In this document: positions 1-7,341 of the stretch, one piece after another
Position numbering within the stretch: position 1 is the first letter of the stretch
How the letters are laid out: each line of letters starts with the position of its first letter
NCBI GenBank assembly: GCA_014376345.1
Contig: JACMRS010000073.1
Coordinates: 1-13,905 of the forward strand
Origin: Bacteroidia bacterium
GTDB taxonomy: Bacteria; Bacteroidota; Bacteroidia; NS11-12g; UBA955
DNA: 13,905 nucleotides
Reading direction: 5' to 3'
The notes under the pieces: generated by a model
What the model saw: only the letters and a program-made list of their open reading frames with translations
What the model was told of the DNA's origin: nothing
Databases searched by the model: none
Position numbers and translations under genes: made by a program

Positions 1-1194
1 TACAAAGGCAATTATTCTTACTATATCGAAAAGAAAGCTGAAAGAGAAATGGCTCAGTCTTCGGAAATAGACAAAGCTAAAAACCTTTACCGTCGAGAAC
101 TTGAATGGGTAAGGCGCATGCCAAAAGCCAGAGGAACAAAGTCTAAATCAAGACTCGATGCTTTTGATGAAGTTAAAGATAAAGCATTAACACGCACCAA
201 TACTGACAAGCTTCAGCTTTCTGTTAAAATGACCAGACTTGGTGGGAAAATCCTTGAACTGATTAATCTAAAAAAATCTTACGGTGACAAAACCATCTTG
301 AAACCATTTTCTTATGTTTTTAAAAAGGGAGAAAAAGTTGGTGTAATCGGTAAAAATGGTGTTGGCAAAAGTACATTCCTGAATATGGTGCTTGGTTTAG
401 AGCAACCTGATACCGGAAAAATAACAACCGGAGAAACCATTGTTTTTGGATATTATTCTCAGGCAGGAATGGTGCTGAAAGAAGATAAACGTGTCATTGA
501 ACTGATGCGTGATTTTGGTGATTATATTCCAATGGCTGATGGAAGCATGTTAACAGCTTCACAGTTACTCACCAGGTTTATGTTTCCACCTGAAGCGCAA
601 TATGGCTTTGTGAGCAAACTAAGCGGAGGCGAGCGCAGAAGACTTTATCTGATGACTCTTTTAATTACGAATCCAAACTTTCTTGTGCTCGACGAGCCAA
701 CAAATGATCTTGATATTGTAACTCTTGGAATTCTTGAAGATTTTCTGGCTGATTTTCCGGGTTGCGTATTAATTGTTACGCATGACAGGTACTTTATGGA
801 CAGATTGGTAGACCATCTTTTTGTGTTTGAAGGTGATGGTGCTGTAAGAGATTTTCCGGGTAATTACAGTGATTACCGCGAAAGTGAATTTTACGGTGTT
901 TCTTCTTCGGAAAAAGAAAAACCACAACAGATTGCAGAAGAAATTAAATCAACGCCTGTAACATCATCCGATACTTCAAAAAAGAAACTTTCTTACAAAG
1001 AAAAGTCTGAATACGAATCACTTGAAAAAGAAATTGCAGAACTTGAATTGAAGAAAACAGAAACTGCAAATAAAATGAATTCAGGAGCAGTAGGCCATAC
1101 TGAACTTGCAAAACTTGCAGAAGAATTTAAATTGTTATCTGCACAATTAGATGAAAAATCATTGCGTTGGCTCGAGTTAAGTGAGTTGGTTTAA
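1..1194 (+). CDS. uup: ABC-F family ATPase, Uup-like (5' end outside window)
   Basis: The reading frame is open from base 1, so this is the 3' part of a longer gene; the in-frame ATG at 49 is internal. Of the 397 visible residues, the first 16 match the end of the first nucleotide-binding domain of ABC-F proteins (a GNYSYY-like motif). Next come the inter-domain linker with the ELEWVRRMPKAR motif typical of Uup, and a complete second ATPase domain: Walker A GKNGVGKST at about residues 117-125, signature LSGGE at 207-211, Walker B LVLDEP with D231 and catalytic E232, and switch H261. The tail (about 300-397) is charged and ends in a predicted coiled coil, as in Uup. ABC-F proteins have no membrane domain and act on ribosomes; Uup is also linked to branched DNA and transposon excision. 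ABC-F is certain, Uup rather than another ABC-F subgroup is likely. No clear terminator follows. Confidence 0.9.
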   Translation, partial: YKGNYSYYIEKKAEREMAQSSEIDKAKNLYRRELEWVRRMPKARGTKSKSRLDAFDEVKDKALTRTNTDKLQLSVKMTRLGGKILELINLKKSYGDKTILKPFSYVFKKGEKVGVIGKNGVGKSTFLNMVLGLEQPDTGKITTGETIVFGYYSQAGMVLKEDKRVIELMRDFGDYIPMADGSMLTASQLLTRFMFPPEAQYGFVSKLSGGERRRLYLMTLLITNPNFLVLDEPTNDLDIVTLGILEDFLADFPGCVLIVTHDRYFMDRLVDHLFVFEGDGAVRDFPGNYSDYRESEFYGVSSSEKEKPQQIAEEIKSTPVTSSDTSKKKLSYKEKSEYESLEKEIAELELKKTETANKMNSGAVGHTELAKLAEEFKLLSAQLDEKSLRWLELSELV

Positions 1195-1230
1195 AATTTA
1201 ATATTATTTGTCAGGCTGTCACTAATAATA

Positions 1231-1248
1231 TGACAACCATGGTTGTCA
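1231..1248. promoter_or_regulatory. perfect 18-bp palindrome, candidate operator for uvrC
   Basis: TGACAACCATGGTTGTCA is identical to its own reverse complement over all 18 bases, with no central loop. It ends 5 bp before the uvrC -7 element (1254-1261), so it covers the position where a -33 element would lie. Two further TGTCA copies occur upstream (1209-1213 and 1217-1221). A loopless palindrome over a promoter suggests a dimeric repressor or activator site better than a terminator, and no T-run follows. The bound factor is unknown; operator function is inference. Confidence 0.55.
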
Positions 1249-1253
1249 AATAC

Positions 1254-1261
1254 TAAATTTG
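1254..1261 (+). promoter_or_regulatory. uvrC promoter, Bacteroidota -7 element
   Basis: TAAATTTG matches the TAnnTTTG -7 consensus of the Bacteroidota housekeeping sigma factor. It ends 13 bp before the uvrC ATG. No TTG -33 element is found at 17-23 bp spacing; the palindrome 1231-1248 sits there instead. Confidence 0.6.
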
Positions 1262-1274
1262 CAAACAATACAGT

Positions 1275-3074
1275 ATGAGTGTTTTAGATCAGCTTAAAGT
1301 AATTATCAGTACTCTTCCTGATCAGCCGGGAGTTTATAAATACTTCGATGACGAGGCTAAAATCATTTATGTAGGGAAAGCTAAAAGCCTGAAAAAAAGG
1401 GTCGCGTCTTACTTTATTAAAACTCATGATAACCGTAAAACCGCTGTTCTTGTTTCACGGATCAGAAATATTGAATATACAGTTGTAGATACCGAATATG
1501 ATGCACTGCTTCTTGAAAACAGCCTGATAAAAGAATTTCAACCCAAGTTTAATATTGCTCTGAAAGATGATAAATCATATCCTCTTATCAGAATAACTGC
1601 TGATCGTTTTCCGAAGGTTTATGCCATGCGAAATCCTGTTAAAGATGGCAGTGAATATTTCGGCCCGTACAGTTCTTTAAAACTGATGTATGTTGTGCTG
1701 GATCTGGCTAAAAAACTTTACCCTACACGAAGCTGTAATCTCAATCTGAGTCAGTCTAATATTGAAGCAGGCAAGTTTAAAGTGTGTCTTGAATATCAGA
1801 TTGGAAATTGTAACGGACCTTGCCAGTATTTTCAATCTGAAACAGATTACATGGAAAGTATTGCGCAGATAAAACATATTCTTAAAGGTAATCTTTCTGA
1901 AGTAAAACGGCATCTTAAATCAGAAATGACTTTAGCTGTAGAAAAACTTGCTTTCGAAGAAGCTCAGCAGTATAAAGAAAAACTGGACATGGTAGAAAAG
2001 TATCAGTCTCGCTCAACTATTGTTAGCCATAGTATTAACAATGTTGATGTTTTTGGTATCATCAGTACAGAAAAGGCCGCGTATATTAATTACCTCAGAG
2101 TGGCTAATGGCATAATAATCAGAGCTCAGAATATAGAATACAGAAAAAAACTTGACGAGTCTGATGAAGAATTACTGATGCTTGGTATAGCTGAAATAAA
2201 AAGTACAGTTGACAGCGATTCTGAGGAGATAATTTTACCATTTCATTTAGATCTTGGAAAAGAATTCAAGATTACTATACCATCCTCCGGAGACAAAAAA
2301 AAACTACTGGATTTATCAGTAAAAAATGCGGTGTTTCTTAAAAACGAAAAAGTACTTCAGTCTGAGAAGCTTGACCCATCCTTAAAAACTGACCGCATTA
2401 TGGAAACCATGATGAAGGATTTGCACCTTAAAGTGTATCCAAGGCACATAGAATGTTTTGATAATTCTAATATTCAGGGAACCAATCCTGTTTCGGCGTG
2501 TGTGGTTTTTAAAAATGGTAAAGCAAGCAAAAATGATTACAGACATTTTAATGTGAAAACTGTTGTCGGGCCAGACGATTTTGCAACAATGCATGAAGTT
2601 ATAACCAGAAGGTATAGCAGGCTTGTAAATGAAGCACAGCCACTTCCGGATCTGATAGTTGTTGATGGAGGAAAGGGTCAGTTAAGCTCAGCTGTTGATG
2701 CTCTAAAATCTCTGGATCTTTATGGCAAAATTCCAATTATAGGTATTGCAAAACGACTTGAAGAACTGTATTATCCTGAAGATCCTATTCCACTTTATCT
2801 TGATAAAAAATCAGAAACTCTCAGAATTATTCAGCAAATGCGGGATGAAGCCCATCGGTTTGGAATTACCCATCACAGAAACCGAAGGAGTAAAGGCTTT
2901 ACAGTTACTGAACTTGAAGAGGTAGCTGGAGTAGGAGAGAAGAGTGCAGCGTCTTTACTGCAAAAATTCAAGTCTGTAAAAAAAATAAAAGGAGCTACAT
3001 TAGATGAGTTGAAATCGGTATTAAATGGAAAGCAATCACAAGCGGTTTATGATCATTTTCATCCTGTTGTCTGA
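1275..3074 (+). CDS. uvrC: UvrC, excinuclease ABC subunit C
   Basis: UvrC makes both incisions (3' then 5' of the lesion) in nucleotide excision repair, after UvrA/UvrB load on damaged DNA. All expected parts are present at full length (599 residues). The GIY-YIG nuclease spans about 15-95 (GVYKYF and IIYVGKAKSLKKR). Four cysteines (C154, C171, C179, C183) have the spacing of the UvrC iron-sulfur cluster. The UvrB-interacting UVR motif lies at about 208-243. The RNase H-like 5' nuclease has its acidic and histidine residues at D396 (ECFDNSN), D464 (VVDGGKGQ) and H534 (ITHHR). A helix-hairpin-helix pair lies at about 545-580 (VAGVGEKSA). The start is supported by the conserved N-terminus and by the promoter 13 bp upstream. 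It has its own promoter and palindrome, so it is probably not dependent on the ABC-F gene. Confidence 0.98.
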   Translation: MSVLDQLKVIISTLPDQPGVYKYFDDEAKIIYVGKAKSLKKRVASYFIKTHDNRKTAVLVSRIRNIEYTVVDTEYDALLLENSLIKEFQPKFNIALKDDKSYPLIRITADRFPKVYAMRNPVKDGSEYFGPYSSLKLMYVVLDLAKKLYPTRSCNLNLSQSNIEAGKFKVCLEYQIGNCNGPCQYFQSETDYMESIAQIKHILKGNLSEVKRHLKSEMTLAVEKLAFEEAQQYKEKLDMVEKYQSRSTIVSHSINNVDVFGIISTEKAAYINYLRVANGIIIRAQNIEYRKKLDESDEELLMLGIAEIKSTVDSDSEEIILPFHLDLGKEFKITIPSSGDKKKLLDLSVKNAVFLKNEKVLQSEKLDPSLKTDRIMETMMKDLHLKVYPRHIECFDNSNIQGTNPVSACVVFKNGKASKNDYRHFNVKTVVGPDDFATMHEVITRRYSRLVNEAQPLPDLIVVDGGKGQLSSAVDALKSLDLYGKIPIIGIAKRLEELYYPEDPIPLYLDKKSETLRIIQQMRDEAHRFGITHHRNRRSKGFTVTELEEVAGVGEKSAASLLQKFKSVKKIKGATLDELKSVLNGKQSQAVYDHFHPVV

Positions 3075-3121
3075 TCATTATTTAGTGGAAAATTCAGTAA
3101 TATATTTAACTCAATTTAATT

Positions 3122-3129
3122 TAGGTTTG
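3122..3129 (+). promoter_or_regulatory. asparaginase promoter, -7 element
   Basis: TAGGTTTG matches TAnnTTTG and ends 18 bp before the GTG start at 3148. No TTG was seen at the usual -33 distance. It supports independent transcription from uvrC and the choice of the GTG start. Confidence 0.55.
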
Positions 3130-3147
3130 CAAAAATAAATTCAAGTC

Positions 3148-4167
3148 GTGCCATCACCTAATCCCATTCTCGTTAATAGCTTTCGTGGCTCTGTTTTAGA
3201 AAGCTACCACCGAGGTGTAGTCTGCGTTGTAGACTCTGATAACAATATTATTTATTCTGAAGGCGACGTCACTCAGGTTTGTTTTCCCCGTTCTGCAATG
3301 AAAATGTTTCAACAAATTCCGTTGCTGACAAGCGGGGCATTTGAAGAACTTGGTATTACTGAAGAAGAAGTAGCAATTTTCTGTGGCTCACATAATGGTG
3401 AAACAATCCACCGTGCAGTGGCTGAAAAGGTACTGCACCGCGCTGGTTTAACGCAAGATGCATTGTGTTGCGGACCTCAAGCGCCTACCTTAAAAGAAGA
3501 TGTTGCGGAAATGTACAGAGCTGGAGGTGTTCCTCAAAGAATACATAATAACTGCTCGGGTAAGCATGCAGGATTTTTGTTATATTGTCATTATAAAGGC
3601 TACAGTATTGATGATTATTTCAGTCCGGAACATCCAATGCAAAAGGAAATTAAAACAGTGTGTTCGCAATTTTACGAATATCCTGAAAGTAGCATGGAGA
3701 CAGCGATAGATGGTTGCACTACGCCGATTTATTCAATACCTGTATTTAATCAGGCTGTTGGATATAAAAATCTGGTTCATCCTGTAAATTTTGATGAATC
3801 GACACAAAAAGCCTGCGACATTATTGTGAGGTCAGTTGCTAAATATCCTTATTTACTTGCAGGGAAAAAACGTTATTGCACAGACCTGATGCAAGTGGCC
3901 GGTGACAGATTGATTGGAAAAACCGGGGCAGATGGCGTGTATTGCATCGGTTTAAGAAATAAGGCAATTGGCATTTGCATAAAAATAGATGATGGCCGAA
4001 TGGGTCCACAGTATATTGTTGCAGAAAAGCTTTTAGAAAACTCCGGAATTATTAATCAGGATGAAGTAGGTACATTGGCACAATACTCTTGCGAAACACA
4101 AAGAAACTGGGGAGGCGTAGCTATTGGTACGCTTGAGGTTGATAAAGGTGTTGCTTTGAAGTTTTGA
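3148..4167 (+). CDS. L-asparaginase, Asparaginase_II (rhizobial ReAV-like) family
   Basis: The 339-residue product is predicted to hydrolyse L-asparagine to aspartate and ammonia in the cytoplasm. It is unrelated to the type I/II bacterial enzymes and belongs to the Asparaginase_II family, known from Rhizobium etli. The family motifs are visible: FPRSAMK with S49 and K52, CGSHNGE at 79-85, NNCSGKHAG with C136 and K139, and DGC with C190. From memory of the ReAV structure, these match the serine-lysine catalytic pairs and the Cys-Lys-Cys metal site, each shifted by one residue. The start is GTG: the N-terminus NPILVNSFRGSVLES aligns with the family start, and no ATG fits upstream. It is monocistronic by context; neighbours give no pathway link. 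The family is sure; asparagine specificity is inferred from it. Confidence 0.88.
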   Translation: MPSPNPILVNSFRGSVLESYHRGVVCVVDSDNNIIYSEGDVTQVCFPRSAMKMFQQIPLLTSGAFEELGITEEEVAIFCGSHNGETIHRAVAEKVLHRAGLTQDALCCGPQAPTLKEDVAEMYRAGGVPQRIHNNCSGKHAGFLLYCHYKGYSIDDYFSPEHPMQKEIKTVCSQFYEYPESSMETAIDGCTTPIYSIPVFNQAVGYKNLVHPVNFDESTQKACDIIVRSVAKYPYLLAGKKRYCTDLMQVAGDRLIGKTGADGVYCIGLRNKAIGICIKIDDGRMGPQYIVAEKLLENSGIINQDEVGTLAQYSCETQRNWGGVAIGTLEVDKGVALKF

Positions 4168-4350
4168 GGATGTGATAAATATTCAAACAAATTTTTTTCA
4201 ATAAATTTGGTTGGTAATAAGTTGAAAATTTAAAACGCAATATACAGATTAATAATTTTTATATAATTTTTGAATATTAATTTGAAAAAAGTATAATCTA
4301 AAAGTCTGGTTAAAAAGTTTTTTATTTATTCGGGACGATAGTAAATTGAT

Positions 4351-4373
4351 GATATATTATGGAAAAATATATC
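4351..4373 (-). terminator. weak AT-only hairpin after the 160-residue gene
   Basis: GATATATT (4351-4358) and AATATATC (4366-4373) form an 8-bp stem with a 7-nt loop, 16 bp past the stop codon of the minus-strand gene. There is no T-run on the minus strand, so terminator function is doubtful. The rest of the gap 4168-4388 holds another weak hairpin (CAAATTT 4188-4194 with AAATTTG 4203-4209) and nothing else recognisable. Confidence 0.2.
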
Positions 4374-4388
4374 CAGATTCTAAATTTT

Positions 4389-4871
4389 TTACCAACCTGC
4401 AGCAATAACTTCAATCTGATGCAGATAATCGTATTGAATGTCTTCATGAAGTTTTGACAAAATGGTTTCAGTTTTCTTTATCTGTTGCCCGTACAATTTA
4501 TAAAGCGCAACATTGTTTTTGTACTTCAAAAGAATCGGTTTTAGGCGGGTACAGAAATAAATAATCAGTTCGAGTTGAGTAGAAGGCTGACCTGAAAATT
4601 TTATATGCTTATTAACGATTCTCAATATTTTCCTGATCTGCTTTAGTAGCGTATAGCTTTTCCCATAAGCAAGAACATCAAACTGCTCATCTATAAATTG
4701 CTGAACGCTTGTAATGTATGTTGTTTCATCATTGCTTTCAAACAGAAGATAAGACAACAGTTCCTTGTTTTCTTTTTTATACTTCGCAAGTCTAAGGCAC
4801 AAAGCTTCAACCTCATGAACCTCTTTTTTGGCCAAAGCTTTTTTTATTTCACTTATAGAACGGGATTCCAT
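4389..4871 (-). CDS. conserved all-helical cytosolic protein of unknown function
   Basis: The 160-residue product has no signal peptide and no membrane segment. It is rich in Leu, Lys, Glu and Ile with a helical pattern throughout. It resembles a small uncharacterised family widespread in Bacteroidota, recognisable by an N-terminal CLRLAKYKKENKELLSYLLFE stretch (about 25-45), a middle LLKQIRKILRIVNKHIKFSG stretch (about 75-95) and a C-terminal LHEDIQYDY motif (about 141-149). I recall this family from general experience and cannot name a function. It is transcribed divergently from the transglutaminase-like gene with 99 bp between the starts, and converges on the asparaginase gene. The start is supported by a -7 element 10 bp upstream. 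Confidence 0.82.
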   Translation of the reverse strand: MESRSISEIKKALAKKEVHEVEALCLRLAKYKKENKELLSYLLFESNDETTYITSVQQFIDEQFDVLAYGKSYTLLKQIRKILRIVNKHIKFSGQPSTQLELIIYFCTRLKPILLKYKNNVALYKLYGQQIKKTETILSKLHEDIQYDYLHQIEVIAAGW

Positions 4872-4881
4872 TGATTACGCG

Positions 4882-4889
4882 CAAATGTA
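4882..4889 (-). promoter_or_regulatory. promoter of the 160-residue gene, -7 element
   Basis: On the minus strand this reads TACATTTG, a match to TAnnTTTG, ending 10 bp before the ATG at 4871. No TTG -33 element is evident. Confidence 0.5.
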
Positions 4890-4948
4890 TCGAATTTTAT
4901 GAAATTATAACATTTATTTATTGCAATAAATTTGTAAGATTTGCTGTT

Positions 4949-4956
4949 TATCTTTG
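4949..4956 (+). promoter_or_regulatory. promoter of the transglutaminase-like gene, -7 element
   Basis: TATCTTTG matches TAnnTTTG and ends 14 bp before the ATG at 4971. TTG triplets lie upstream at 4921 and 4932, at spacings (25 and 14 bp) outside the usual range. Confidence 0.5.
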
Positions 4957-4970
4957 TAAGTGATTTATAA

Positions 4971-6692
4971 ATGACATTCAAATTTAACCTAGTAACCTTT
5001 TTGGTTGTCACTGCATTTGTTTTTCAAACAGATCTTTTATTCGCTCAAAATAATAGTTTTCGTGGGCCAGGAATATTGAGACGTTCAAATGTTAAAATAC
5101 TTGCACAGAACCTCTCTAAAAACAGGAGTAGTGACAGTGAAAAAATTTATGCTTTCCATTATTGGATAACCCACCATATCCGTTATGATGTCAAAAAATA
5201 TCTCAAAGGTGATTTAAAAACGGTTTCTACCAAAAAAATTATGAGAAGAAGACGTGCAATCTGCACAGGATATTCTCAGTTGTTCAATGGTTTATGTGCT
5301 GAAGCAGGTATAAAAAGCGTGACGGTTGGAGGCTATACTAAAAATATCAATGTTGATATTTGTGATTCATTTTATTTGGAAGACCATGCATGGAATGCTG
5401 TTTATTATAATGATGAATGGCGTTTAATAGACAATACATGGGATGCAGGGTATGTAAAATATTACAAGCGTACTTTCAGAGGAAGTGTTAAATTAATAAT
5501 TACATTAGGAAGTCGGACTATTTATCGATACAAACCACATTTTAAATTCTATCCAACAAAGTATTTCTACAACCGTTCAGGAACTTTTTTCATGTATGAT
5601 CATTTTGCAGGAAATGAAATCTGGCAATTGTGTCCTGGAAATATTAGAATAGATTCTTTTAAGCATGATAGCAGCTATTATTACAAGTCTAAAAGGTACT
5701 CTGATGTTTTTGGAAAAAATGGATCCGATGCTGAAAGAAACTTTTACTTTGAATCTTCTGATACTGACAGATTAATTTTAGATGGTTTTTCTAAACTAAA
5801 GTTAAATCAAAAAAATCATCAGGCAATATCAGTATCTTACCTCATGCTTGCAGCGCGGTTTTTTAATAATATTGATAAAAATTCGTTGGATACAACTATT
5901 GTTTTCCCTCAGATTGATTCTGTTTTATACAATTTAAATTTTGGTTTGTCCGAAACAATAATCAATAATAAATTGCTTTCCATTCAAACTGGTATTCTTA
6001 AAGAAAATGTAGCAGAGAAAAATAAGATGCATACAATTTTTAATTCCACACTGATGAAACACAGTCGAAAAATTAAAAATGAAAGTATAAAGGGGTATAA
6101 ATTTTCAAGAAAATTTAAATTGTTAAGTAATGCATCCAAACGTAAAGACAATGCAATTATAAGGTCTGTAAAAAGCAATACAAATATTTATAAAAGCCAT
6201 GCTGCAAAACAAACTAAAGTTAATGATTCAATAAAAGCAGAAATTACATTAAACATTAATGACAGTTTAATCAGGTTGTTTAAAATTGAATGTCAGAATT
6301 TAAAAGATTCAGCGAATGTTTTTTTAGCAAATTCTATTATGCTGATTTCGAAAGCGAAACAGCTTGAATATTCTAAAAGTAATTATTCTTTTGGTGGAAA
6401 TGCAATAAGAATTTATGGGTATGATGATTTTGATAGTTATAATAAATGGTTGAATTCAAATAAAAAACAAATTATATTATATAAGAAAAGTAATAAAAAA
6501 TTGAATGAAACTACAATATTAACAATTAAAAATTTGATAGAAGAAAGAAAATTCAAATGCACTTTCAAGCCTTTCAGTTTTCGGCAAAGATCATTGGTGA
6601 ATGCTAACAGAAAAATACAGCGAAGTTTAATAAAGCTAAATGAGAAAGCTTTAAAACTTAAACTAAAAGTACTTGAAAAGGCCAAACTATAG
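4971..6692 (+). CDS. secreted transglutaminase-like protein with long basic C-terminal region
   Basis: The N-terminus is a signal peptide (hydrophobic core about 6-19, likely cleavage after A25 in LLFA-QNN), so the protein is exported. Residues about 45-165 form a transglutaminase-like (papain-fold) domain: helix AFHYWITHHIRYD, nucleophile C98 in RAICTGYSQLFNGLC, H139 in DHAWNAVYY, and D154 in WRLIDNTWD. The Cys-His-Asp triad is complete. This subgroup resembles the CYK3-like proteins, followed at about 205-230 by a short conserved block with IWQLCPGNIRIDSF. Residues about 290-573 match nothing I recognise: they are Lys/Asn/Ser-rich, strongly basic, predicted helical, and end in a lysine-rich tail. 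The domain may act as a protease or crosslinking or binding module; no substrate can be inferred. The length (573) is well above the domain alone. The second half is visibly more AT-rich than neighbouring genes. Confidence 0.85.
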   Translation: MTFKFNLVTFLVVTAFVFQTDLLFAQNNSFRGPGILRRSNVKILAQNLSKNRSSDSEKIYAFHYWITHHIRYDVKKYLKGDLKTVSTKKIMRRRRAICTGYSQLFNGLCAEAGIKSVTVGGYTKNINVDICDSFYLEDHAWNAVYYNDEWRLIDNTWDAGYVKYYKRTFRGSVKLIITLGSRTIYRYKPHFKFYPTKYFYNRSGTFFMYDHFAGNEIWQLCPGNIRIDSFKHDSSYYYKSKRYSDVFGKNGSDAERNFYFESSDTDRLILDGFSKLKLNQKNHQAISVSYLMLAARFFNNIDKNSLDTTIVFPQIDSVLYNLNFGLSETIINNKLLSIQTGILKENVAEKNKMHTIFNSTLMKHSRKIKNESIKGYKFSRKFKLLSNASKRKDNAIIRSVKSNTNIYKSHAAKQTKVNDSIKAEITLNINDSLIRLFKIECQNLKDSANVFLANSIMLISKAKQLEYSKSNYSFGGNAIRIYGYDDFDSYNKWLNSNKKQIILYKKSNKKLNETTILTIKNLIEERKFKCTFKPFSFRQRSLVNANRKIQRSLIKLNEKALKLKLKVLEKAKL

Positions 6693-6750
6693 GCTTAAAG
6701 TAACTTTTAAAATTATTAATATAAATTCTGAATTAATCAACGTCTTACTT

Positions 6751-6758
6751 TATCTTTG
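6751..6758 (+). promoter_or_regulatory. promoter of the pterin dehydratase gene, -7 element
   Basis: TATCTTTG matches TAnnTTTG and ends 30 bp before the ATG at 6789. No TTG at -33 spacing was seen. Confidence 0.5.
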
Positions 6759-6788
6759 CAATCCTTTTAAACTACCTCAAAAATCATC

Positions 6789-7085
6789 ATGGTTACACTT
6801 AGCGACGAAGAAATTGCATTAAAGCTTGTTGTTTCAGGCCAAAAAGACTGGACTTTAACGGAGGGTTATCTCTGTAGAACTTTTACTTTTAAAGACTTTA
6901 GTGCAGCATTCGGCTTTATGGGCAGAGTAGCTAAAGCTGCAGAATCTATGGACCATCATCCTGAATGGTGCAATAATTATAATAAAGTTACTGTAAAGTT
7001 GAGAACGCATGATGCCAACGGTATTACTGAAAATGACCTGAAGCTAGCCGAAGAAATGGATTTGGCTTTTGATGGGAAAAGATAA
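6789..7085 (+). CDS. 4a-hydroxytetrahydrobiopterin dehydratase (pterin-4a-carbinolamine dehydratase)
   Basis: The 98-residue product matches the PCD/DCoH family (PhhB in Pseudomonas) at full length. The enzyme dehydrates 4a-hydroxytetrahydrobiopterin to the quinonoid dihydropterin, so that the cofactor of aromatic amino acid hydroxylases can be reduced again. The catalytic histidines are visible: H56 and H57 in MDHHPEW, and H74 in KLRTHDANGIT. The flanking motif FGFMGRVAKAAE is also typical. No phenylalanine hydroxylase or dihydropteridine reductase is in the window, so its partner is elsewhere or it serves another pterin (molybdopterin-related roles have been proposed for some members). The start follows from the conserved N-terminal LSDEEI. 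It stands alone with its own promoter. Confidence 0.95.
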   Translation: MVTLSDEEIALKLVVSGQKDWTLTEGYLCRTFTFKDFSAAFGFMGRVAKAAESMDHHPEWCNNYNKVTVKLRTHDANGITENDLKLAEEMDLAFDGKR

Positions 7086-7126
7086 ATAATTAGCATTATT
7101 TAAGATTTTGGATTTGTGTTTTTTTT
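7083..7126 (+). terminator. possible weak terminator of the dehydratase gene
   Basis: TAAATAAT (7083-7090) and ATTATTTA (7095-7102) form an 8-bp stem with a TAGC loop that includes the stop codon. A run of eight T lies 16 bp further on (7119-7126). The stem is all A-T and the T-run is not adjacent, so termination here is uncertain. Confidence 0.25.
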
Positions 7127-7241
7127 AGTGATGTGAGGAAATGCATTTGAAATAGATGCACAATGAAATGCGTCTAAAAAAGTTATTATAAAATAAATAT
7201 GCAATTGAAACCACTTCATAATTAATAATTTATAACTTTTA

Positions 7242-7341
7242 ACATCACAAATCATAGATCACAGATCTCAAAACTCAAATCTCAAATCAAAAATCTCAAA
7301 TCCGAAAAATCATAAATCACAAATCAAAAATCCTAAATCAG
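7242..7341. repeat. tandem array of 14 degenerate heptamers, consensus AAATCNN
   Basis: Fourteen 7-bp units run head to tail: eight with ATC or a near match from 7242 to 7297, a ninth at 7298-7304, then a 2-bp slip (AA at 7305-7306), then five units 7307-7341. Typical units are AAATCTC, AAATCAA, AAATCAC and AAATCAT; the left-hand units are more diverged (ACATCAC, AGATCAC, AAAACTC). The last unit (7335-7341) overlaps the TGA stop codon of the minus-strand M48 gene, so on that strand the array is the start of the 3' UTR and reads NNGATTT. Many units contain TGA on that strand, and the 7-bp period puts these in all three frames. The function is unknown. Confidence 0.85.

Noticed and set aside
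1201..1231. ATATTATT/AATAATAT stem with 15-nt loop as terminator of the ABC-F gene
   Set aside because: AT-only stem, long loop, no T-run afterwards.
1677..2594. Two antisense open frames inside uvrC
   Set aside because: They overlap conserved uvrC coding sequence and match no known family.
4188..4209. Hairpin CAAATTT/AAATTTG after the asparaginase gene as a terminator
   Set aside because: All A-T but one pair, T-run lies in the loop rather than after the stem; too weak to call.
6437..6685. Antisense open frame with a membrane-protein look
   Set aside because: It is the complement of the Lys/Asn-rich tail of the transglutaminase-like gene; Lys codons read backwards give Phe/Leu. No promoter or family match.
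7242..7341. Regular repeat array considered as CRISPR
   Set aside because: Units are 7 bp, directly adjacent, without spacers, and no cas gene is in the window.
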